Below are positions 16,151-26,018 of a stretch of DNA of 64,000 nucleotides, in pieces. The notes under the pieces are model-generated. The model did not search any database. It was given only the letters and a program-made list of their open reading frames with translations, and was not told the DNA's origin. Position numbers and translations under genes: made by a program. The DNA is from Natranaerovirga hydrolytica (GTDB lineage Bacteria > Bacillota > Clostridia > Lachnospirales > DSM-24629): contig NZ_SMGQ01000015.1 in the NCBI RefSeq assembly GCF_004339095.1, positions 62,001-126,000 on the forward strand, written 5' to 3'. Each line of letters starts with the position of its first letter. Position 1 is the stretch's first letter.

Positions 16151-16921
16151 ATGATTAATAGTAGAAATAACAAACAAATAAAAAATATTATGAGCCTCAT
16201 TAAACAATCCAAAGAAAGAAAAAAACAAAAAAAATATGTAGTAGAAGGGGAAAAAATGATATTAGAAATCCCCTCTATCCATATTGAAAAAATGTATTAT
16301 AGCCAAAGTTATTATAATGAAAAGGGTTTGATTAATCAAGACGTGCCTTATGATTGTATTGAAGATGGTATTTTTAATACCATATCAGATACCATGACAC
16401 CACAAGGGGTGCTAGGTATTATCAAACAAAAAGTGTATGCTTTAGAGGATTTATTAGTGTCTGATCAACCTGTCTTAATAGCATTAGAAAATGTTCAAGA
16501 TCCAGGTAATATAGGAACAATTATTCGAACAGCAGAAGGTGCTGGCCTAAATGGTGTCATTCTTACAAAAGATTGTGTGGATATCTATAACCCCAAAGTC
16601 GTTAGGTCTACAATGGGATCATTGCATAGGGTACCTTTTTTTATCACAGAAAACATAAAAGATACCTTAAGTCATTTGAAGAACAAGTCTATTAAAGTAG
16701 TGGCAGCCCATTTAAAGGGCAATGCACTATATGATGAAGTGGATTATAAAAATAATGGTGTGGTTTTTTTAATAGGCAATGAAAGCAAGGGTCTATCAGA
16801 AAGTACGGCATTAGAATCTGATGTGTGGATTAAAATACCCCTGCACGGACAAGTAGAGTCTTTGAACGCTTCAGTAGCAGCCAGTTTGTTAATGTATGAA
16901 GCAGAAAGGCAAAGAAGATAA
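16151..16921 (+). CDS. SpoU/TrmH-family RNA 2'-O-methyltransferase
   Basis: This 256-residue protein is a SPOUT-class ribose methyltransferase. The N-terminal part (ERKKQKKYVVEGEKMI) is an RNA-binding substrate domain. The catalytic knot has motif 1 NVQDPGNIGTIIRTAEG, motif 2 LIGNESKGLS and motif 3 IPLHGQVESLNASVAASLL. It resembles YsgA/RlmB-type rRNA enzymes, but the exact nucleotide target cannot be read from sequence. It starts 11 bases after ktrA and ends at a strong bidirectional terminator, so it is probably the last gene of the ktr transcript. Confidence 0.92.
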   Translation: MINSRNNKQIKNIMSLIKQSKERKKQKKYVVEGEKMILEIPSIHIEKMYYSQSYYNEKGLINQDVPYDCIEDGIFNTISDTMTPQGVLGIIKQKVYALEDLLVSDQPVLIALENVQDPGNIGTIIRTAEGAGLNGVILTKDCVDIYNPKVVRSTMGSLHRVPFFITENIKDTLSHLKNKSIKVVAAHLKGNALYDEVDYKNNGVVFLIGNESKGLSESTALESDVWIKIPLHGQVESLNASVAASLLMYEAERQRR

Positions 16922-16923
16922 AA

Positions 16924-16959
16924 AAAGGATTAATCTAGAATTTTCTAGGTTAATCCTTT
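16924..16959. terminator. Bidirectional terminator
   Basis: A 17-bp stem containing AAAGGATTAA with one G-T wobble (arms 16924-16940 and 16943-16959). On the minus strand it is followed by a T-run, so it ends the TPR gene as well. Confidence 0.85.
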
Positions 16960-16966
16960 AAATCAT

Positions 16967-17806
16967 TTAGGATAGTTGTGACAATCTATTGTCTATTTCT
17001 TCTTGGGTTACAGTGTTTAATGCGGTTATGTTACCTTTTAGAGCGTTTTTATAATGGGTTTTGGCAAGATCTTGTTTATTTTCTTCTTCATAAATCCTAC
17101 CGAGCCAATAATTACTGTCAATGGTGAACTCATTTAATTGAACGGCTTTATTAAAAAACGCTTTTGCTTTAATCATATTATTTTTACGATAATAGTATTG
17201 TCCATAATTATCCAAAGCAGATACATGGTATTCATCTAATGTTAACGCTAAGTCAGTGTATTTTTTAGCATTATCAAAATCCTCTATTTCAAGATATAAA
17301 TAACCAACAGTGGTATAATCATCAGCTGTAATTAAACTGCTGAATCGAAGTTCATTAAAAATCATATTGTATTGTTCGATTGCTTTTTCTAAATCCCCTA
17401 ATTTCCAATAGCAAATGCCTAGGTTAGCGGTAAAGATTTTTTCAAAAGAGGGTCTCAACTTAGATCTTTTAAGCAAATCTTCATAGATGATCTTTGAAGT
17501 TTCAATATCCCCTTCTTTTAAGAAGAACAAACCATTATTAGCAAGAACATTTAAGTTTGTAGCATTCAGTTTATAAGCCAATTGATATAATTTTTTCGCC
17601 TTTTGTTCATTTTGATGGATAATGTGTATGAAGATAGCAAAGCCACCAACTGTATCACCAAGAAAAATAATTTTTGTTAATATAAAAAATAAAATATAAG
17701 GCATAATAAGTTCTGTAATAGGAAGATTTTGATGAATGATGAAAACAAACAAACCTATGTAAAAAAGTAAACTAACTATTTTCCAATATTTTTTGTATTT
17801 TAACAT
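16967..17806 (-). CDS. Membrane-anchored tetratricopeptide repeat protein
   Basis: This 279-residue protein starts with two or three hydrophobic segments (residues about 9-65) followed by about six TPR-like helical repeats. Recognisable units include AKKLYQLAYKLNATNLNVLANNG, CYWKLGDLEKAIEQY and YGQYYYRKNNMIKAKAFF. TPR domains are scaffolds for protein contacts, so it probably holds partners at the inner face of the membrane. No catalytic domain is present. It is convergent with the methyltransferase gene and divergent from nfeD. I cannot name its partner. Confidence 0.8.
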   Translation of the reverse strand: MLKYKKYWKIVSLLFYIGLFVFIIHQNLPITELIMPYILFFILTKIIFLGDTVGGFAIFIHIIHQNEQKAKKLYQLAYKLNATNLNVLANNGLFFLKEGDIETSKIIYEDLLKRSKLRPSFEKIFTANLGICYWKLGDLEKAIEQYNMIFNELRFSSLITADDYTTVGYLYLEIEDFDNAKKYTDLALTLDEYHVSALDNYGQYYYRKNNMIKAKAFFNKAVQLNEFTIDSNYWLGRIYEEENKQDLAKTHYKNALKGNITALNTVTQEEIDNRLSQLS

Positions 17807-17976
17807 ATGGGCATCCCTCCAATGAATATATTAGCATGACAATATGGATTAAACAAGATAAATAAAATGTAAAACTATGTTAATGCCTTATATTTGCGTA
17901 AAAATCTTAAGAAAACTTGTGTTACTGCTCTGGGGAAGGTTTTTTGTCTTGTAATTAATAATATTATAACAAACAG

Positions 17977-18005
17977 TTGAAAAAAAACTCGTTATTATGT
18001 AAAAT
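17977..18005 (+). promoter_or_regulatory. Promoter of nfeD-SPFH operon
   Basis: TTGAAA and TAAAAT are separated by 17 bases, about 38 bases before the nfeD start. A second TATAAT just downstream could be an alternative -10 box. Confidence 0.6.
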
Positions 18006-18043
18006 ATAGGTATAATGTATCGTTTGCGAAAGGATGATAAAAT

Positions 18044-18463
18044 GTGTATTGGTTAATAATTTTAGTAGTCAGTTTATTTATTGAAGCAATAACTTTAGGT
18101 TTAACCACAATCTGGTTTGCATTCGGTGCTTTGGTAGCTTGGGGATTATCGTTACTTAATGTTCATTTGGCTTTGCAAATAACAGTATTCTTTGTCGTGT
18201 CTTTTGTGATGTTGTATTACACAAGACCAATTGCTGCAAAATATTTGAACATAGGCAAGGTAAAAACCAATTATGAAAGCATCATAGGAAAAAAAGGTGT
18301 TGTTGTAGAGACCGTAGATAACATAAAAGGTCAAGGTGTAGTTAAAATAGACGGCAATACTTGGACTGCAAGAGCTACCAATGAAGAGGTGATTGAAAAA
18401 GATTCAGTTGTAACGATTACAGAAGTAAAAGGCGTTAAGATCATTGTTCAAAAGGATGTCTAG
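18044..18463 (+). CDS. NfeD-like membrane protein
   Basis: This 139-residue protein has N-terminal membrane segments (residues about 2-60) followed by an OB-fold NfeD domain, with YESIIGKKGVVVETVDNIKGQG and VVKIDGNTWTARA visible. Short NfeD proteins of this kind lack the protease domain and are encoded next to SPFH proteins, where they are thought to act together on membrane organisation. The start is GTG after AAAGGATG. The SPFH gene follows after 45 bases with its own strong site. Confidence 0.9.
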   Translation: MYWLIILVVSLFIEAITLGLTTIWFAFGALVAWGLSLLNVHLALQITVFFVVSFVMLYYTRPIAAKYLNIGKVKTNYESIIGKKGVVVETVDNIKGQGVVKIDGNTWTARATNEEVIEKDSVVTITEVKGVKIIVQKDV

Positions 18464-18508
18464 TTTGTAACAATTAGAAATACAAATAAAGAATATGGAG
18501 GATTTATT

Positions 18509-19423
18509 ATGGCAATTATTATTTTTTTCGTGGTTGTTTTAGTCGTTATTGTTTCAAGTATTAAAATAGTACCACAGGCAAATGCTTATGTTGTAGAAAG
18601 ATTAGGTGCGTATCAAACGACTTGGAGTGTTGGATTACATATGAAAATCCCACTGATTGACAAAGTTGCTTGTAGAATTAATTTAAAAGAACGAGTAGTA
18701 GATTTTCCACCACAGCCAGTTATTACAGCGGATAATGTTACGATGAAAATTGATACAGTTGTGTATTTTCAAATAACAGATCCTAAAGCCTTTGCGTATG
18801 GTGTAGAAAGACCTTTAGTCGCAATCGAAAATCTTACAGCAACAACTTTAAGGAACATTATTGGGGACTTGGAATTAGACCAAACCTTAACGTCAAGAGA
18901 TACCATCAATACTAAAATGAGAAGTATTCTTGATGAAGCAACAGACCCTTGGGGTATAAAAATTAATCGTGTTGAATTGAAAAACATTCTTCCGCCATCA
19001 GCTATTCAAGATGCTATGGAAAGACAAATGAAAGCAGAAAGAGAAAGAAGAGAAAGTATTCTTCGTGCAGAAGGTGAAAAACGATCTGCAATCCTTGTAG
19101 CAGAAGGTCGCAAAGAATCCGTTATTTTAGATGCTCAAGCTGAAAAGCAATCTGCTATTCTTAGAGCAGAAGCTAAAAAAGAAGCACAGATTAGAGAAGC
19201 AGAAGGTGAAGCAGAAGCGATTGTACAAGTACAAACAGCAACTGCTGAGGGTCTTAAGAAAATTAAAGAAGCAGAGCCTTCAAATGAAGTTATATCATTA
19301 AAGAGCTTAGATGCCTTCATGAAAGCGGCAGATGGTAAAGCCAATAAAATTATTATTCCATCAGAGATACAAGGCTTGGCAGGATTAGCAAAATCTCTTA
19401 TAGAAGTTAGCAAAGATGCATAA
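18509..19423 (+). CDS. SPFH/stomatin-like membrane protein (QmcA type)
   Basis: This 304-residue protein has one N-terminal membrane segment (AIIIFFVVVLVVIVSS), a band-7 domain (IVPQANAYVVERLGAYQTTW, ERVVDFPPQPVITADNV) and a long charged helix of Glu/Ala/Arg-rich repeats at about 165-250, which drives oligomerisation. The C-terminal SLKSLDAFMKAADGKANKII motif is typical of stomatin/QmcA proteins. These proteins form large membrane rings that organise lipid domains and proteolysis. It is paired with nfeD in an apparent two-gene operon and is followed by a hairpin at 19475-19505. Confidence 0.93.
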   Translation: MAIIIFFVVVLVVIVSSIKIVPQANAYVVERLGAYQTTWSVGLHMKIPLIDKVACRINLKERVVDFPPQPVITADNVTMKIDTVVYFQITDPKAFAYGVERPLVAIENLTATTLRNIIGDLELDQTLTSRDTINTKMRSILDEATDPWGIKINRVELKNILPPSAIQDAMERQMKAERERRESILRAEGEKRSAILVAEGRKESVILDAQAEKQSAILRAEAKKEAQIREAEGEAEAIVQVQTATAEGLKKIKEAEPSNEVISLKSLDAFMKAADGKANKIIIPSEIQGLAGLAKSLIEVSKDA

Positions 19424-19474
19424 TCTCTAAGAGAATTCAATGGCAAAAACGTATACAAATGAATATTTTTTAAA

Positions 19475-19505
19475 ATTCAAGTCAGGTATGATGCCTGACT
19501 TGAAT
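19475..19505. terminator. Hairpin terminator after the SPFH gene
   Basis: A perfect 12-bp stem, ATTCAAGTCAGG with its complement, and a 7-base loop. The T-rich flank is better on the minus strand, but it also suits the end of the nfeD-SPFH operon. Confidence 0.65.
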
Positions 19506-19537
19506 AATTTGAAAACACTTACTGGGAGAGGACGAGT

Positions 19538-20728
19538 ATGGAAGGAATCATTGATAAAAACAAACCTTATGGGTTGGTTTTAGAAGGTGGTGGCGCAAGA
19601 GGTGCTTATCAAATTGGGGCTTGGAAAGCATTAAGAGAATTAGGGGTGAATATAATAGGTGTTGTCGGGACATCTGTAGGTGCTTTAAATGGTGCTTTAA
19701 TAGCAATGGATTCTTTTGAAGAAGCAGTTGATTTATGGGAACATGTGACCTATTCACAGATTATGGATGTGAATGATAGTATTATTGATAAACTAAAACA
19801 AATGGATTTGAAAATTAATGACTATCCAATTATTTTAAAAGACATAAAAAAACTCGTTATGGATGGTGGAGTGGATATATCTCCTCTAAAAAAATTAATC
19901 GCTCAATTCTTAGATGAAGAAAAAATTCGCAGTTCAGCAATAGACTTTGGATTGGTAACGGTATCATTATCGGAGTTAAAACCTTTAGAAGTATTTTTAG
20001 AGCAAATTCCCCAGGGAGAGTTATTGGATTTTTTAATTGCAAGCTCCTATTTACCTGTTTTTAAGAAAGAAAAAATCAGAGGAAAGTGGTATTTAGATGG
20101 TGGTTTTCATAATAAAGCCCCTACCAATATGTTAATTGAAAAAGGTTATAAAGATATTATTATTGTTAGGATATACGGACCAGGGATAGAAAGAAAAATA
20201 AAAGATGATGAAACAGTGGATATTATAGAAATTTATTCAGATGAAGATTTAGGTGGTTTATTAGAATTTGACACCCATAGGTGCAAATACAACATTCAAT
20301 TAGGTTATTATGATGCTTTAAGAGTCTTTAGAGGGTTAAAAGGAAAAAGTTATTATATTAAACCCACTCAAGATGAGTACTATTATATGAATAAGATAAT
20401 CGGATTGTCTTATGAATTAAAAATGAAATTTATAGACCTTTTTAATATTAAAAAACCTTATAATAGAGGGATGTTAGAAGAGGTTGTTCAAAATATAGGA
20501 AAAAGAATTATAATTGGAGATCAGTGGAATTACGATGATTTTGTTATAGAAGTAATAGATTTTTTAGCCAACAAATTCAAGATTGAAAGATTTAATGTTT
20601 ATACAGATATGGAGTTGATTCATATCTTAAAAGAGAAAATCAATCACTACGAAACCATGATGAACAAAGATTTGAAAGAAACCAATCAATTAAGAGAGTT
20701 GTTGCTTCAAATGATAAAAGAATTTTAG
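19538..20728 (+). CDS. Patatin-like phospholipase
   Basis: This 396-residue protein has the patatin fold in its first about 220 residues: the oxyanion loop GGGARGAYQIGAWKAL, the nucleophile elbow GTSVGALNG (Ser in GxSxG) and the catalytic Asp motif LDGGFHNKAPTN. Enzymes of this family cleave acyl groups from membrane lipids with a Ser-Asp dyad. The extra 170 C-terminal residues are charged and helical with no domain I recognise. There is no signal peptide, so it acts inside the cell. It follows the SPFH gene after a hairpin and may belong to the same membrane-maintenance neighbourhood. Confidence 0.9.
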   Translation: MEGIIDKNKPYGLVLEGGGARGAYQIGAWKALRELGVNIIGVVGTSVGALNGALIAMDSFEEAVDLWEHVTYSQIMDVNDSIIDKLKQMDLKINDYPIILKDIKKLVMDGGVDISPLKKLIAQFLDEEKIRSSAIDFGLVTVSLSELKPLEVFLEQIPQGELLDFLIASSYLPVFKKEKIRGKWYLDGGFHNKAPTNMLIEKGYKDIIIVRIYGPGIERKIKDDETVDIIEIYSDEDLGGLLEFDTHRCKYNIQLGYYDALRVFRGLKGKSYYIKPTQDEYYYMNKIIGLSYELKMKFIDLFNIKKPYNRGMLEEVVQNIGKRIIIGDQWNYDDFVIEVIDFLANKFKIERFNVYTDMELIHILKEKINHYETMMNKDLKETNQLRELLLQMIKEF

Positions 20729-20837
20729 ATCATCAGTAACTTTACTTATACTTTACAGTGTTATGATAGAATAATACCATCAGTTACCCTTTATAGAAGC
20801 AAAGGTAAGTGATAAATTATATAAAGAGGTGAGTCTA

Positions 20838-22961
20838 ATGAGTGAAATTAATTTTAACAATCCATCTTATTATGAGAATAGAGAACTCAGTTGGTTAGAG
20901 TTTAATCAGAGGGTATTAGCAGAAGCTAAGAACGTGGAGAACCCTATTTTGGAAAGAATAAAATTTCTATCCATTGTGTCTTCTAATTTAGATGAATTTT
21001 TTATGATAAGAGTCGCTTCATTAAAAGAACAAGTTAAAGCAGGTTATAATAAACCAGATTTTTCTGGATTAGTGCCAAAAATTCAATTGAAAAGAATATC
21101 GGATAGAGTCCATGAAATGGTCAAGTGTCAATACAAAGAGTATAACGATCATATTTTGTCAGATTTAAAAAAGAATGGTATCGTTTTTGCAAAAACAGAT
21201 AGCATTACGAAAAAACAAGTAGAATACATTAAAGATTATTTTGAAAACATTATTTATCCAGTTGTTACACCTATGGCAGTAGATTCTGGTCGACCTTTTC
21301 CATTGATTAATAATAAAAGCCTTAATATTGCAGTGATGATTAAGAAAAAAAATGAAGAGTTATTTGCTACGGTGCAAGTGCCTTCTGTGTTACCTAGATT
21401 CATTGAAATACCAAATGAAACAAACCAAAAAAGCTATGTGTTTTTAGAAGACATTATTATAAAATACATTCATAAATTATTTTTTGGTTATGAAATTGTT
21501 GTTGCTAATACCTATCGGATTACGAGAAACAGCGATTTGTCTATAGATGAAGATGAGGCTCAAGATTTATTAAGAGAAATAGAAGAGTCTGTTAAAAAAC
21601 GCAAATTTGGTGATGCCCTGAGACTAGAAGTGTCATCTGATATTGATTCTAAGATAATGGACGCATTAAGTGAATCCTTAAAAATTCATACAAAAGATGT
21701 GTTTTTCATTGATGGTCCTATTGATTTAACATTTTTGATGAATGTTTATGGTATAGGTGATATGGAACATTTAAAATATGATAAATACACGCCACAGCAA
21801 CCTAAGTCCCTATTAGGAAAAGAGGACATTTTTGAAGCCATTGGGGAAAAAGATATCTTATTGCACCACCCTTATGAAAGCTTTGAACCCATTGTGGATT
21901 TTATACAAACAGCTGCAGAAGATCCAAATGTATTAGCGATCAAGCAAACATTATATCGTGTTAGTGGTGATTCACCCATTATAAAGGCATTAGAAAAAGC
22001 AGCAGAAATGGGTAAGCAAGTAACGGTTTTAGTAGAATTAAAAGCTCGATTTGATGAAGAAAATAATATTCAATGGGCAAAAAAACTAGAACAAGCAGGA
22101 TGTCATGTTATTTATGGGTTGGTAGGGTTAAAAACCCATAGCAAAGTAACCCTTGTTGTAAGATTAGAAAAAAATGGAATTAAACGGTATGTTCACTTAG
22201 GAACAGGCAATTATAACGATATAACCGCTCGGTTTTATACAGATATTGGTATATTAACCTGCGAGGAAGAAATTGGGTCAGATACGTCAGAGGTATTCAA
22301 TACCTTATCGGGTTATTCAGAACCGCCTAACCTTAAACAAATTGTTATGGCACCTACAGCCTTAAGAGAAACGTTAATAGACTTAATTCAACAAGAAATA
22401 GGCCATGCAAAAGCAGGGAAAAAGGCAAAAATCATTTTAAAACTAAACTCCATATGTGACTTTGAGATGATAAGAGCATTATATAAAGCATCTCATGCCG
22501 GCGTAAAAATAGAGTTAATCATAAGAGGGATTTGTAGCTTGATTCCAGGAATAGAAAAAGTGAGTCACAATATTACAGTACGCAGTATTGTAGGAAAGTA
22601 TTTGGAACATAGTCGGATATTTTATTTTTATAACAATGGAAAAGAAGACTTGTATTTATCAAGTGCTGATTTGATGCCAAGAAATCTTAATAGAAGAGTA
22701 GAATTGTTCTTTCCAGTTAATGAAAAAGAAAATAAAAAAAGAGTTTTAAAAGTACTAGAAATTCTCTTGAAAGATAATAAAAAAGCCAAAGCAAAAAAAG
22801 CAGATGGTTTATATTATAGCGTGAAAGCAAAAGATGAAGAAGCATTTAATGCACAAGAGTATTTTTCTCAACTGGCTGAAAAAAGAAACAAAAACTTTAT
22901 AAGAGAAAGAGAGAAAAGTGTTTTTATTCCAATACACTCTAAAAATGATCAAGAATTATAA
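20838..22961 (+). CDS. ppk1: Polyphosphate kinase 1
   Basis: This 707-residue enzyme makes polyphosphate from ATP and can work in reverse. The N-terminal domain begins YYENRELSWLEFNQRVLAEA and SNLDEFFMIRVASLKEQ. The two phospholipase-D-like catalytic domains carry the histidines: KTHSKVTLVVR, with the autophosphorylated His, and LEHSRIFYFYNNGKEDLYLSSAD. IKQTLYRVSGDSPI and HLGTGNYNDITARFYTD are also diagnostic. The ATG chosen follows AGAGG by nine bases; an upstream GTG would overlap that site. No exopolyphosphatase gene is adjacent, but a VTC-domain protein at 43154 gives a second polyphosphate link. Confidence 0.97.
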   Translation: MSEINFNNPSYYENRELSWLEFNQRVLAEAKNVENPILERIKFLSIVSSNLDEFFMIRVASLKEQVKAGYNKPDFSGLVPKIQLKRISDRVHEMVKCQYKEYNDHILSDLKKNGIVFAKTDSITKKQVEYIKDYFENIIYPVVTPMAVDSGRPFPLINNKSLNIAVMIKKKNEELFATVQVPSVLPRFIEIPNETNQKSYVFLEDIIIKYIHKLFFGYEIVVANTYRITRNSDLSIDEDEAQDLLREIEESVKKRKFGDALRLEVSSDIDSKIMDALSESLKIHTKDVFFIDGPIDLTFLMNVYGIGDMEHLKYDKYTPQQPKSLLGKEDIFEAIGEKDILLHHPYESFEPIVDFIQTAAEDPNVLAIKQTLYRVSGDSPIIKALEKAAEMGKQVTVLVELKARFDEENNIQWAKKLEQAGCHVIYGLVGLKTHSKVTLVVRLEKNGIKRYVHLGTGNYNDITARFYTDIGILTCEEEIGSDTSEVFNTLSGYSEPPNLKQIVMAPTALRETLIDLIQQEIGHAKAGKKAKIILKLNSICDFEMIRALYKASHAGVKIELIIRGICSLIPGIEKVSHNITVRSIVGKYLEHSRIFYFYNNGKEDLYLSSADLMPRNLNRRVELFFPVNEKENKKRVLKVLEILLKDNKKAKAKKADGLYYSVKAKDEEAFNAQEYFSQLAEKRNKNFIREREKSVFIPIHSKNDQEL

Positions 22962-22991
22962 TGAATGAAATGAACTTTAACCTTAGAAAGC

Positions 22992-23020
22992 TTGACACAT
23001 AAAAAAACATATAATAGTAT
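22992..23020 (+). promoter_or_regulatory. Promoter of argF, with possible ArgR-type site downstream
   Basis: TTGACA and TAGTAT with a 17-base spacer. Just downstream TATACATTATTTGCATA is an imperfect palindrome resembling ArgR half-sites in size and base content; that reading is tentative. Confidence 0.6.
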
Positions 23021-23099
23021 AAATATACATTATTTGCATATAGAGTATAGGATTTTAAAATGCTTATGGCATAAAAAAATATAAAAGGGAGCGATGGTC

Positions 23100-24038
23100 A
23101 TGAATTTGAAAGGAAGAAGTCTTTTAACATTAAAAGATTATACAAAAGAAGAAATAGAGTATTTGATTAATTTGGCAATAGATTTAAAGACAAAAAAGAA
23201 ACAAGGGATAACAGGAGATAGTTTGAAGAATAAAAATATAGCGTTGATCTTTGAAAAGCCATCTACAAGAACAAGATGTGCCTTTACAGTAGGGTGTATT
23301 GATGAAGGTGGTCATCCAGAATATTTAGGAAAAAATGACATTCAATTAGGTCATAAAGAAAGTGTTGAAGATACGGCGAGAGTATTAGGCAGATTATTTG
23401 ATGGGATTCAGTTTAGAGGATTTTCTCAAGAAACAGTTGAAAAATTAGCTCAGCATAGTGGTGTTCCTGTATGGAATGGCTTAACGGATTTATATCATCC
23501 AACACAAATATTAGCAGATTTAATGACTTTGAAAGAAAATTTTAATACATTACAAGGGTTAAAATTGGTTTATGTGGGAGACGGAAGAAATAATATGGCC
23601 AATAGTTTAATGATTGGTGCTGCAAAAGTAGGTATTCACTGTTCCATTATAGCACCACAATCACTTTGGCCAGATGAAAGCTTGGTAGAAGAATGCAAAT
23701 CAATTGCACAAAATACCAATGCTACTATTGTAATATCTGATGACGTAGCAGATGTAAAAGATGCAGATGCTATTTATACAGATGTTTGGTTTTCTATGGG
23801 AGAAGAAGATAAAGCAAAAGAAAGAGTTAATCTTTTGAAACCTTATCAAGTTAATGGGGATATGATGCAAATGACTGGAAAAAAAGAAACCATTTTTATG
23901 CATTGTTTACCAGCAGTAAAAGGTTATGAAGTCACAGAGGAAATATTTGAAAGCAATCAATCGGTTGTGTTTGATGAAGCTGAAAACAGAATGCACACCA
24001 TTAAAGCGGTTATGGTAGCGACAGCAGGTGATCATTAA
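23100..24038 (+). CDS. argF: Ornithine carbamoyltransferase
   Basis: This 312-residue enzyme makes citrulline from ornithine and carbamoyl phosphate. The carbamoyl-phosphate motif is [10 protein letters not shown], followed by HPTQILADL. The ornithine-binding SMG motif is in [11 protein letters not shown] and the catalytic Cys in MHCLPA, which separates it from aspartate carbamoyltransferase. The second of two in-frame ATG codons is preferred because AAAGGGAG lies at the right distance. The gene stands alone here, without other arginine genes, so it may serve either biosynthesis or the arginine deiminase route. Confidence 0.95.
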   Translation: MNLKGRSLLTLKDYTKEEIEYLINLAIDLKTKKKQGITGDSLKNKNIALIFEKPSTRTRCAFTVGCIDEGGHPEYLGKNDIQLGHKESVEDTARVLGRLFDGIQFRGFSQETVEKLAQHSGVPVWNGLTDLYHPTQILADLMTLKENFNTLQGLKLVYVGDGRNNMANSLMIGAAKVGIHCSIIAPQSLWPDESLVEECKSIAQNTNATIVISDDVADVKDADAIYTDVWFSMGEEDKAKERVNLLKPYQVNGDMMQMTGKKETIFMHCLPAVKGYEVTEEIFESNQSVVFDEAENRMHTIKAVMVATAGDH

Positions 24039-24072
24039 AAATTAGTCCTTTACCTTATGGAGGAAGCTTTTT

Positions 24073-25053
24073 ATGAGAAGAAAAATACTAAAGTATTTAA
24101 AAGAAAATGATGGCTATGTATCAGGTCAAGAGCTTAGCAATCAATTAGGTGTTTCCAGAACTTCCGTATGGAAAGTGATTAAACAATTAAGAGAACAAGG
24201 ATATGAAATTGATTCTGTCTCTAATAAAGGGTATGCGTTACGCCAATCTCCAGATATTCTTACGAAGGAAGAAGTAGAACTTAACTTAAATACAGAGTTT
24301 ATTGGAAAAGATGTAAAAGTATATGAAAGCATTGATTCTACCAATAAACAAGCTAAAAGACTTGCAGTTGAAGACGCAACAGAAGGAACCGTTGTCATTG
24401 CGGAAGAACAAACAGAAGGAAAAGGAAGAAGAGGAAAAAGTTGGTCCTCTCCTCCCAAACAAGGACTGTGGATGACCATTATATTAAAGCCAAAAATTCA
24501 TCCTAGCAAGGCCTCTATGGTAACATTATTAGCAGGTTTGTCAGTGGTCCAAGCCATTAATGACTGTTCACAAAACAAAGCACAAATCAAGTGGCCAAAT
24601 GATACGGTTATCAATGAGAAAAAAGTATCTGGTATTTTAACAGAAATGAGTTCTGAATTGGATTTGGTTAATTATATCGTTGTTGGAATTGGAGTTAATG
24701 TGAATACTCAAACATTTGATGACGCAATAAAAGATACAGCCACTTCTTTATATATCGAAGAAGGGAAAAGTTATGAAAGGGCTGTAATCGCACAAAAAAT
24801 CCTTAAGAAATTCGAACAGAATTATATTCTTTTCTTGAAAGAAAAAAACTTAAAACTGGTTTTAGACACCTATGAAAAAAATTGTATCAACCTATCAAGA
24901 CAAGTTAAGATTATTCATCATAATGAGGTTGAGTATGGTAAAGCCATAGGAATCAGTGAAGAGGGACACCTTATTGTATTGGATGAAAATGGAACAGAAA
25001 AATTATTAAATTCAGGTGAAGTATCCATTCGTGGCATTAATGGATATGTATAG
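24073..25053 (+). CDS. birA: Bifunctional biotin--protein ligase / biotin repressor
   Basis: This 326-residue protein has an N-terminal winged helix-turn-helix (SGQELSNQLGVSRTSVWKVI) and a biotin ligase core with the biotinyl-AMP loop EGKGRRGKSWSSPP and the catalytic KWPNDTVINEKKVSGILTE. A small C-terminal SH3-like domain follows. It attaches biotin to carboxylases and, with its DNA-binding domain, represses biotin genes. It heads a tight cofactor gene run with the DUF6145-like, ECF, coaX and dusB genes. The start has a GGAGG site. Confidence 0.96.
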   Translation: MRRKILKYLKENDGYVSGQELSNQLGVSRTSVWKVIKQLREQGYEIDSVSNKGYALRQSPDILTKEEVELNLNTEFIGKDVKVYESIDSTNKQAKRLAVEDATEGTVVIAEEQTEGKGRRGKSWSSPPKQGLWMTIILKPKIHPSKASMVTLLAGLSVVQAINDCSQNKAQIKWPNDTVINEKKVSGILTEMSSELDLVNYIVVGIGVNVNTQTFDDAIKDTATSLYIEEGKSYERAVIAQKILKKFEQNYILFLKEKNLKLVLDTYEKNCINLSRQVKIIHHNEVEYGKAIGISEEGHLIVLDENGTEKLLNSGEVSIRGINGYV

Positions 25054-25075
25054 TATAAGAAATTAGGTGATAAAA

Positions 25076-25402
25076 ATGTACGATGATGATGAGAGAATGA
25101 TATTATGTGTTTCTAATGCCTATACACAACAATTTTATTTTAATAATGACTTTGATAATTTGCCTCAAAGTATCATAGAAGAGCTAAATGCTTTAAGTGT
25201 ATTGTTTACAGAAGAAATAGGAGGCGTATTAATCATAGGATTTAATGAAGAAGGGGAATTGTTTATTGAAGTAACAGCAAAGGAAGATGATTTGCTTTAT
25301 GATGAAATAGGCAGCCATCTTAAAATAAAGCAATTGCAAATCGATAAAAAAGATTTGTTGGAAGCTTTAGCGCTATACTACAAGACATTTTTCTTAGCAT
25401 GA
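25076..25402 (+). CDS. Conserved small acidic protein (DUF6145-like)
   Basis: This 108-residue acidic protein has no membrane segment and no catalytic motif. The order of strands and helices in YTQQFYFNNDFDNLPQSI and EEIGGVLIIGFNEEGELFIE, and its place directly after birA, suggest the DUF6145 family of clostridial proteins; I assign the family from memory with moderate confidence. Its function is unknown. ATG at 25076 is chosen because TAGGTGA precedes it. It ends 44 bases before the ECF transporter gene. Confidence 0.65.
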   Translation: MYDDDERMILCVSNAYTQQFYFNNDFDNLPQSIIEELNALSVLFTEEIGGVLIIGFNEEGELFIEVTAKEDDLLYDEIGSHLKIKQLQIDKKDLLEALALYYKTFFLA

Positions 25403-25446
25403 GAAAATTCTAGGTATAGATGCATAAGAGATTGGGAGGCGATTTT

Positions 25447-26004
25447 ATGCAAACTAAAAAAGTAGTTTTAGTGGCTATGTTTATAGCCATCACAGCAGTT
25501 TTTGGATTTACACCTATCGGTTTTATTCAGATACCACCCATTAGCATTACATTGTTGCATATACCCACTATTATTACAGCCATTGTATTAGGTCCTGTGG
25601 CAGGAATCATTGTATCCCTTAGTATGGGGATTATCTCTATGCTAAGAGCTTTAGGGTCAGCAGGATTTGATGTTTTTTTTATTGACCCAAGAGTGTCTAT
25701 TATTCCAAGGTTGCTTATACCCATCACAACATATTTTGCTTATGTTGGAATACAAAAAGTGATTAGATCTAATAAAATTGCTATATCTATTAGTGCATTG
25801 ATCGGTACGCTAACCAATACCATCTTTGTATTAGGTATGATTTATATTTTATATGCTCAAAGAATCATAGATATAAATGGAGAAAATATCTTAGTCAGAA
25901 ATATTATCTTTGGTGCCATTTCGGTTAACATTATTATTGAAATGGTTGCAGCAGCAATAATAGCCACACCACTGGTACTGGTATTAAAAAATATAGAACA
26001 ATAA
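25447..26004 (+). CDS. ECF transporter substrate-binding (S) component, probably pantothenate
   Basis: This 185-residue membrane protein has about six hydrophobic segments and the S-component features MFIAITAVFGFTPIG near the start and ILGPVAGIIVSLSMG-type glycine-rich helices (here VLGPVAGIIVSLSMGIISML). S-components bind a vitamin and dock on a shared energising module encoded elsewhere. The next gene, 14 bases on, is pantothenate kinase coaX, which makes pantothenate the most likely substrate. That inference comes from context. The ATG after GGGAGG is preferred over a longer form. Confidence 0.82.
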   Translation: MQTKKVVLVAMFIAITAVFGFTPIGFIQIPPISITLLHIPTIITAIVLGPVAGIIVSLSMGIISMLRALGSAGFDVFFIDPRVSIIPRLLIPITTYFAYVGIQKVIRSNKIAISISALIGTLTNTIFVLGMIYILYAQRIIDINGENILVRNIIFGAISVNIIIEMVAAAIIATPLVLVLKNIEQ

Positions 26005-26018
26005 AGGAAGTTGATTAG

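Noticed and set aside
17879-17960. Possible further copy of the dispersed element (GAAAACTTGTG) upstream of nfeD
   Set aside because: Only the first dozen bases resemble copy F and the matching distal arm is missing.
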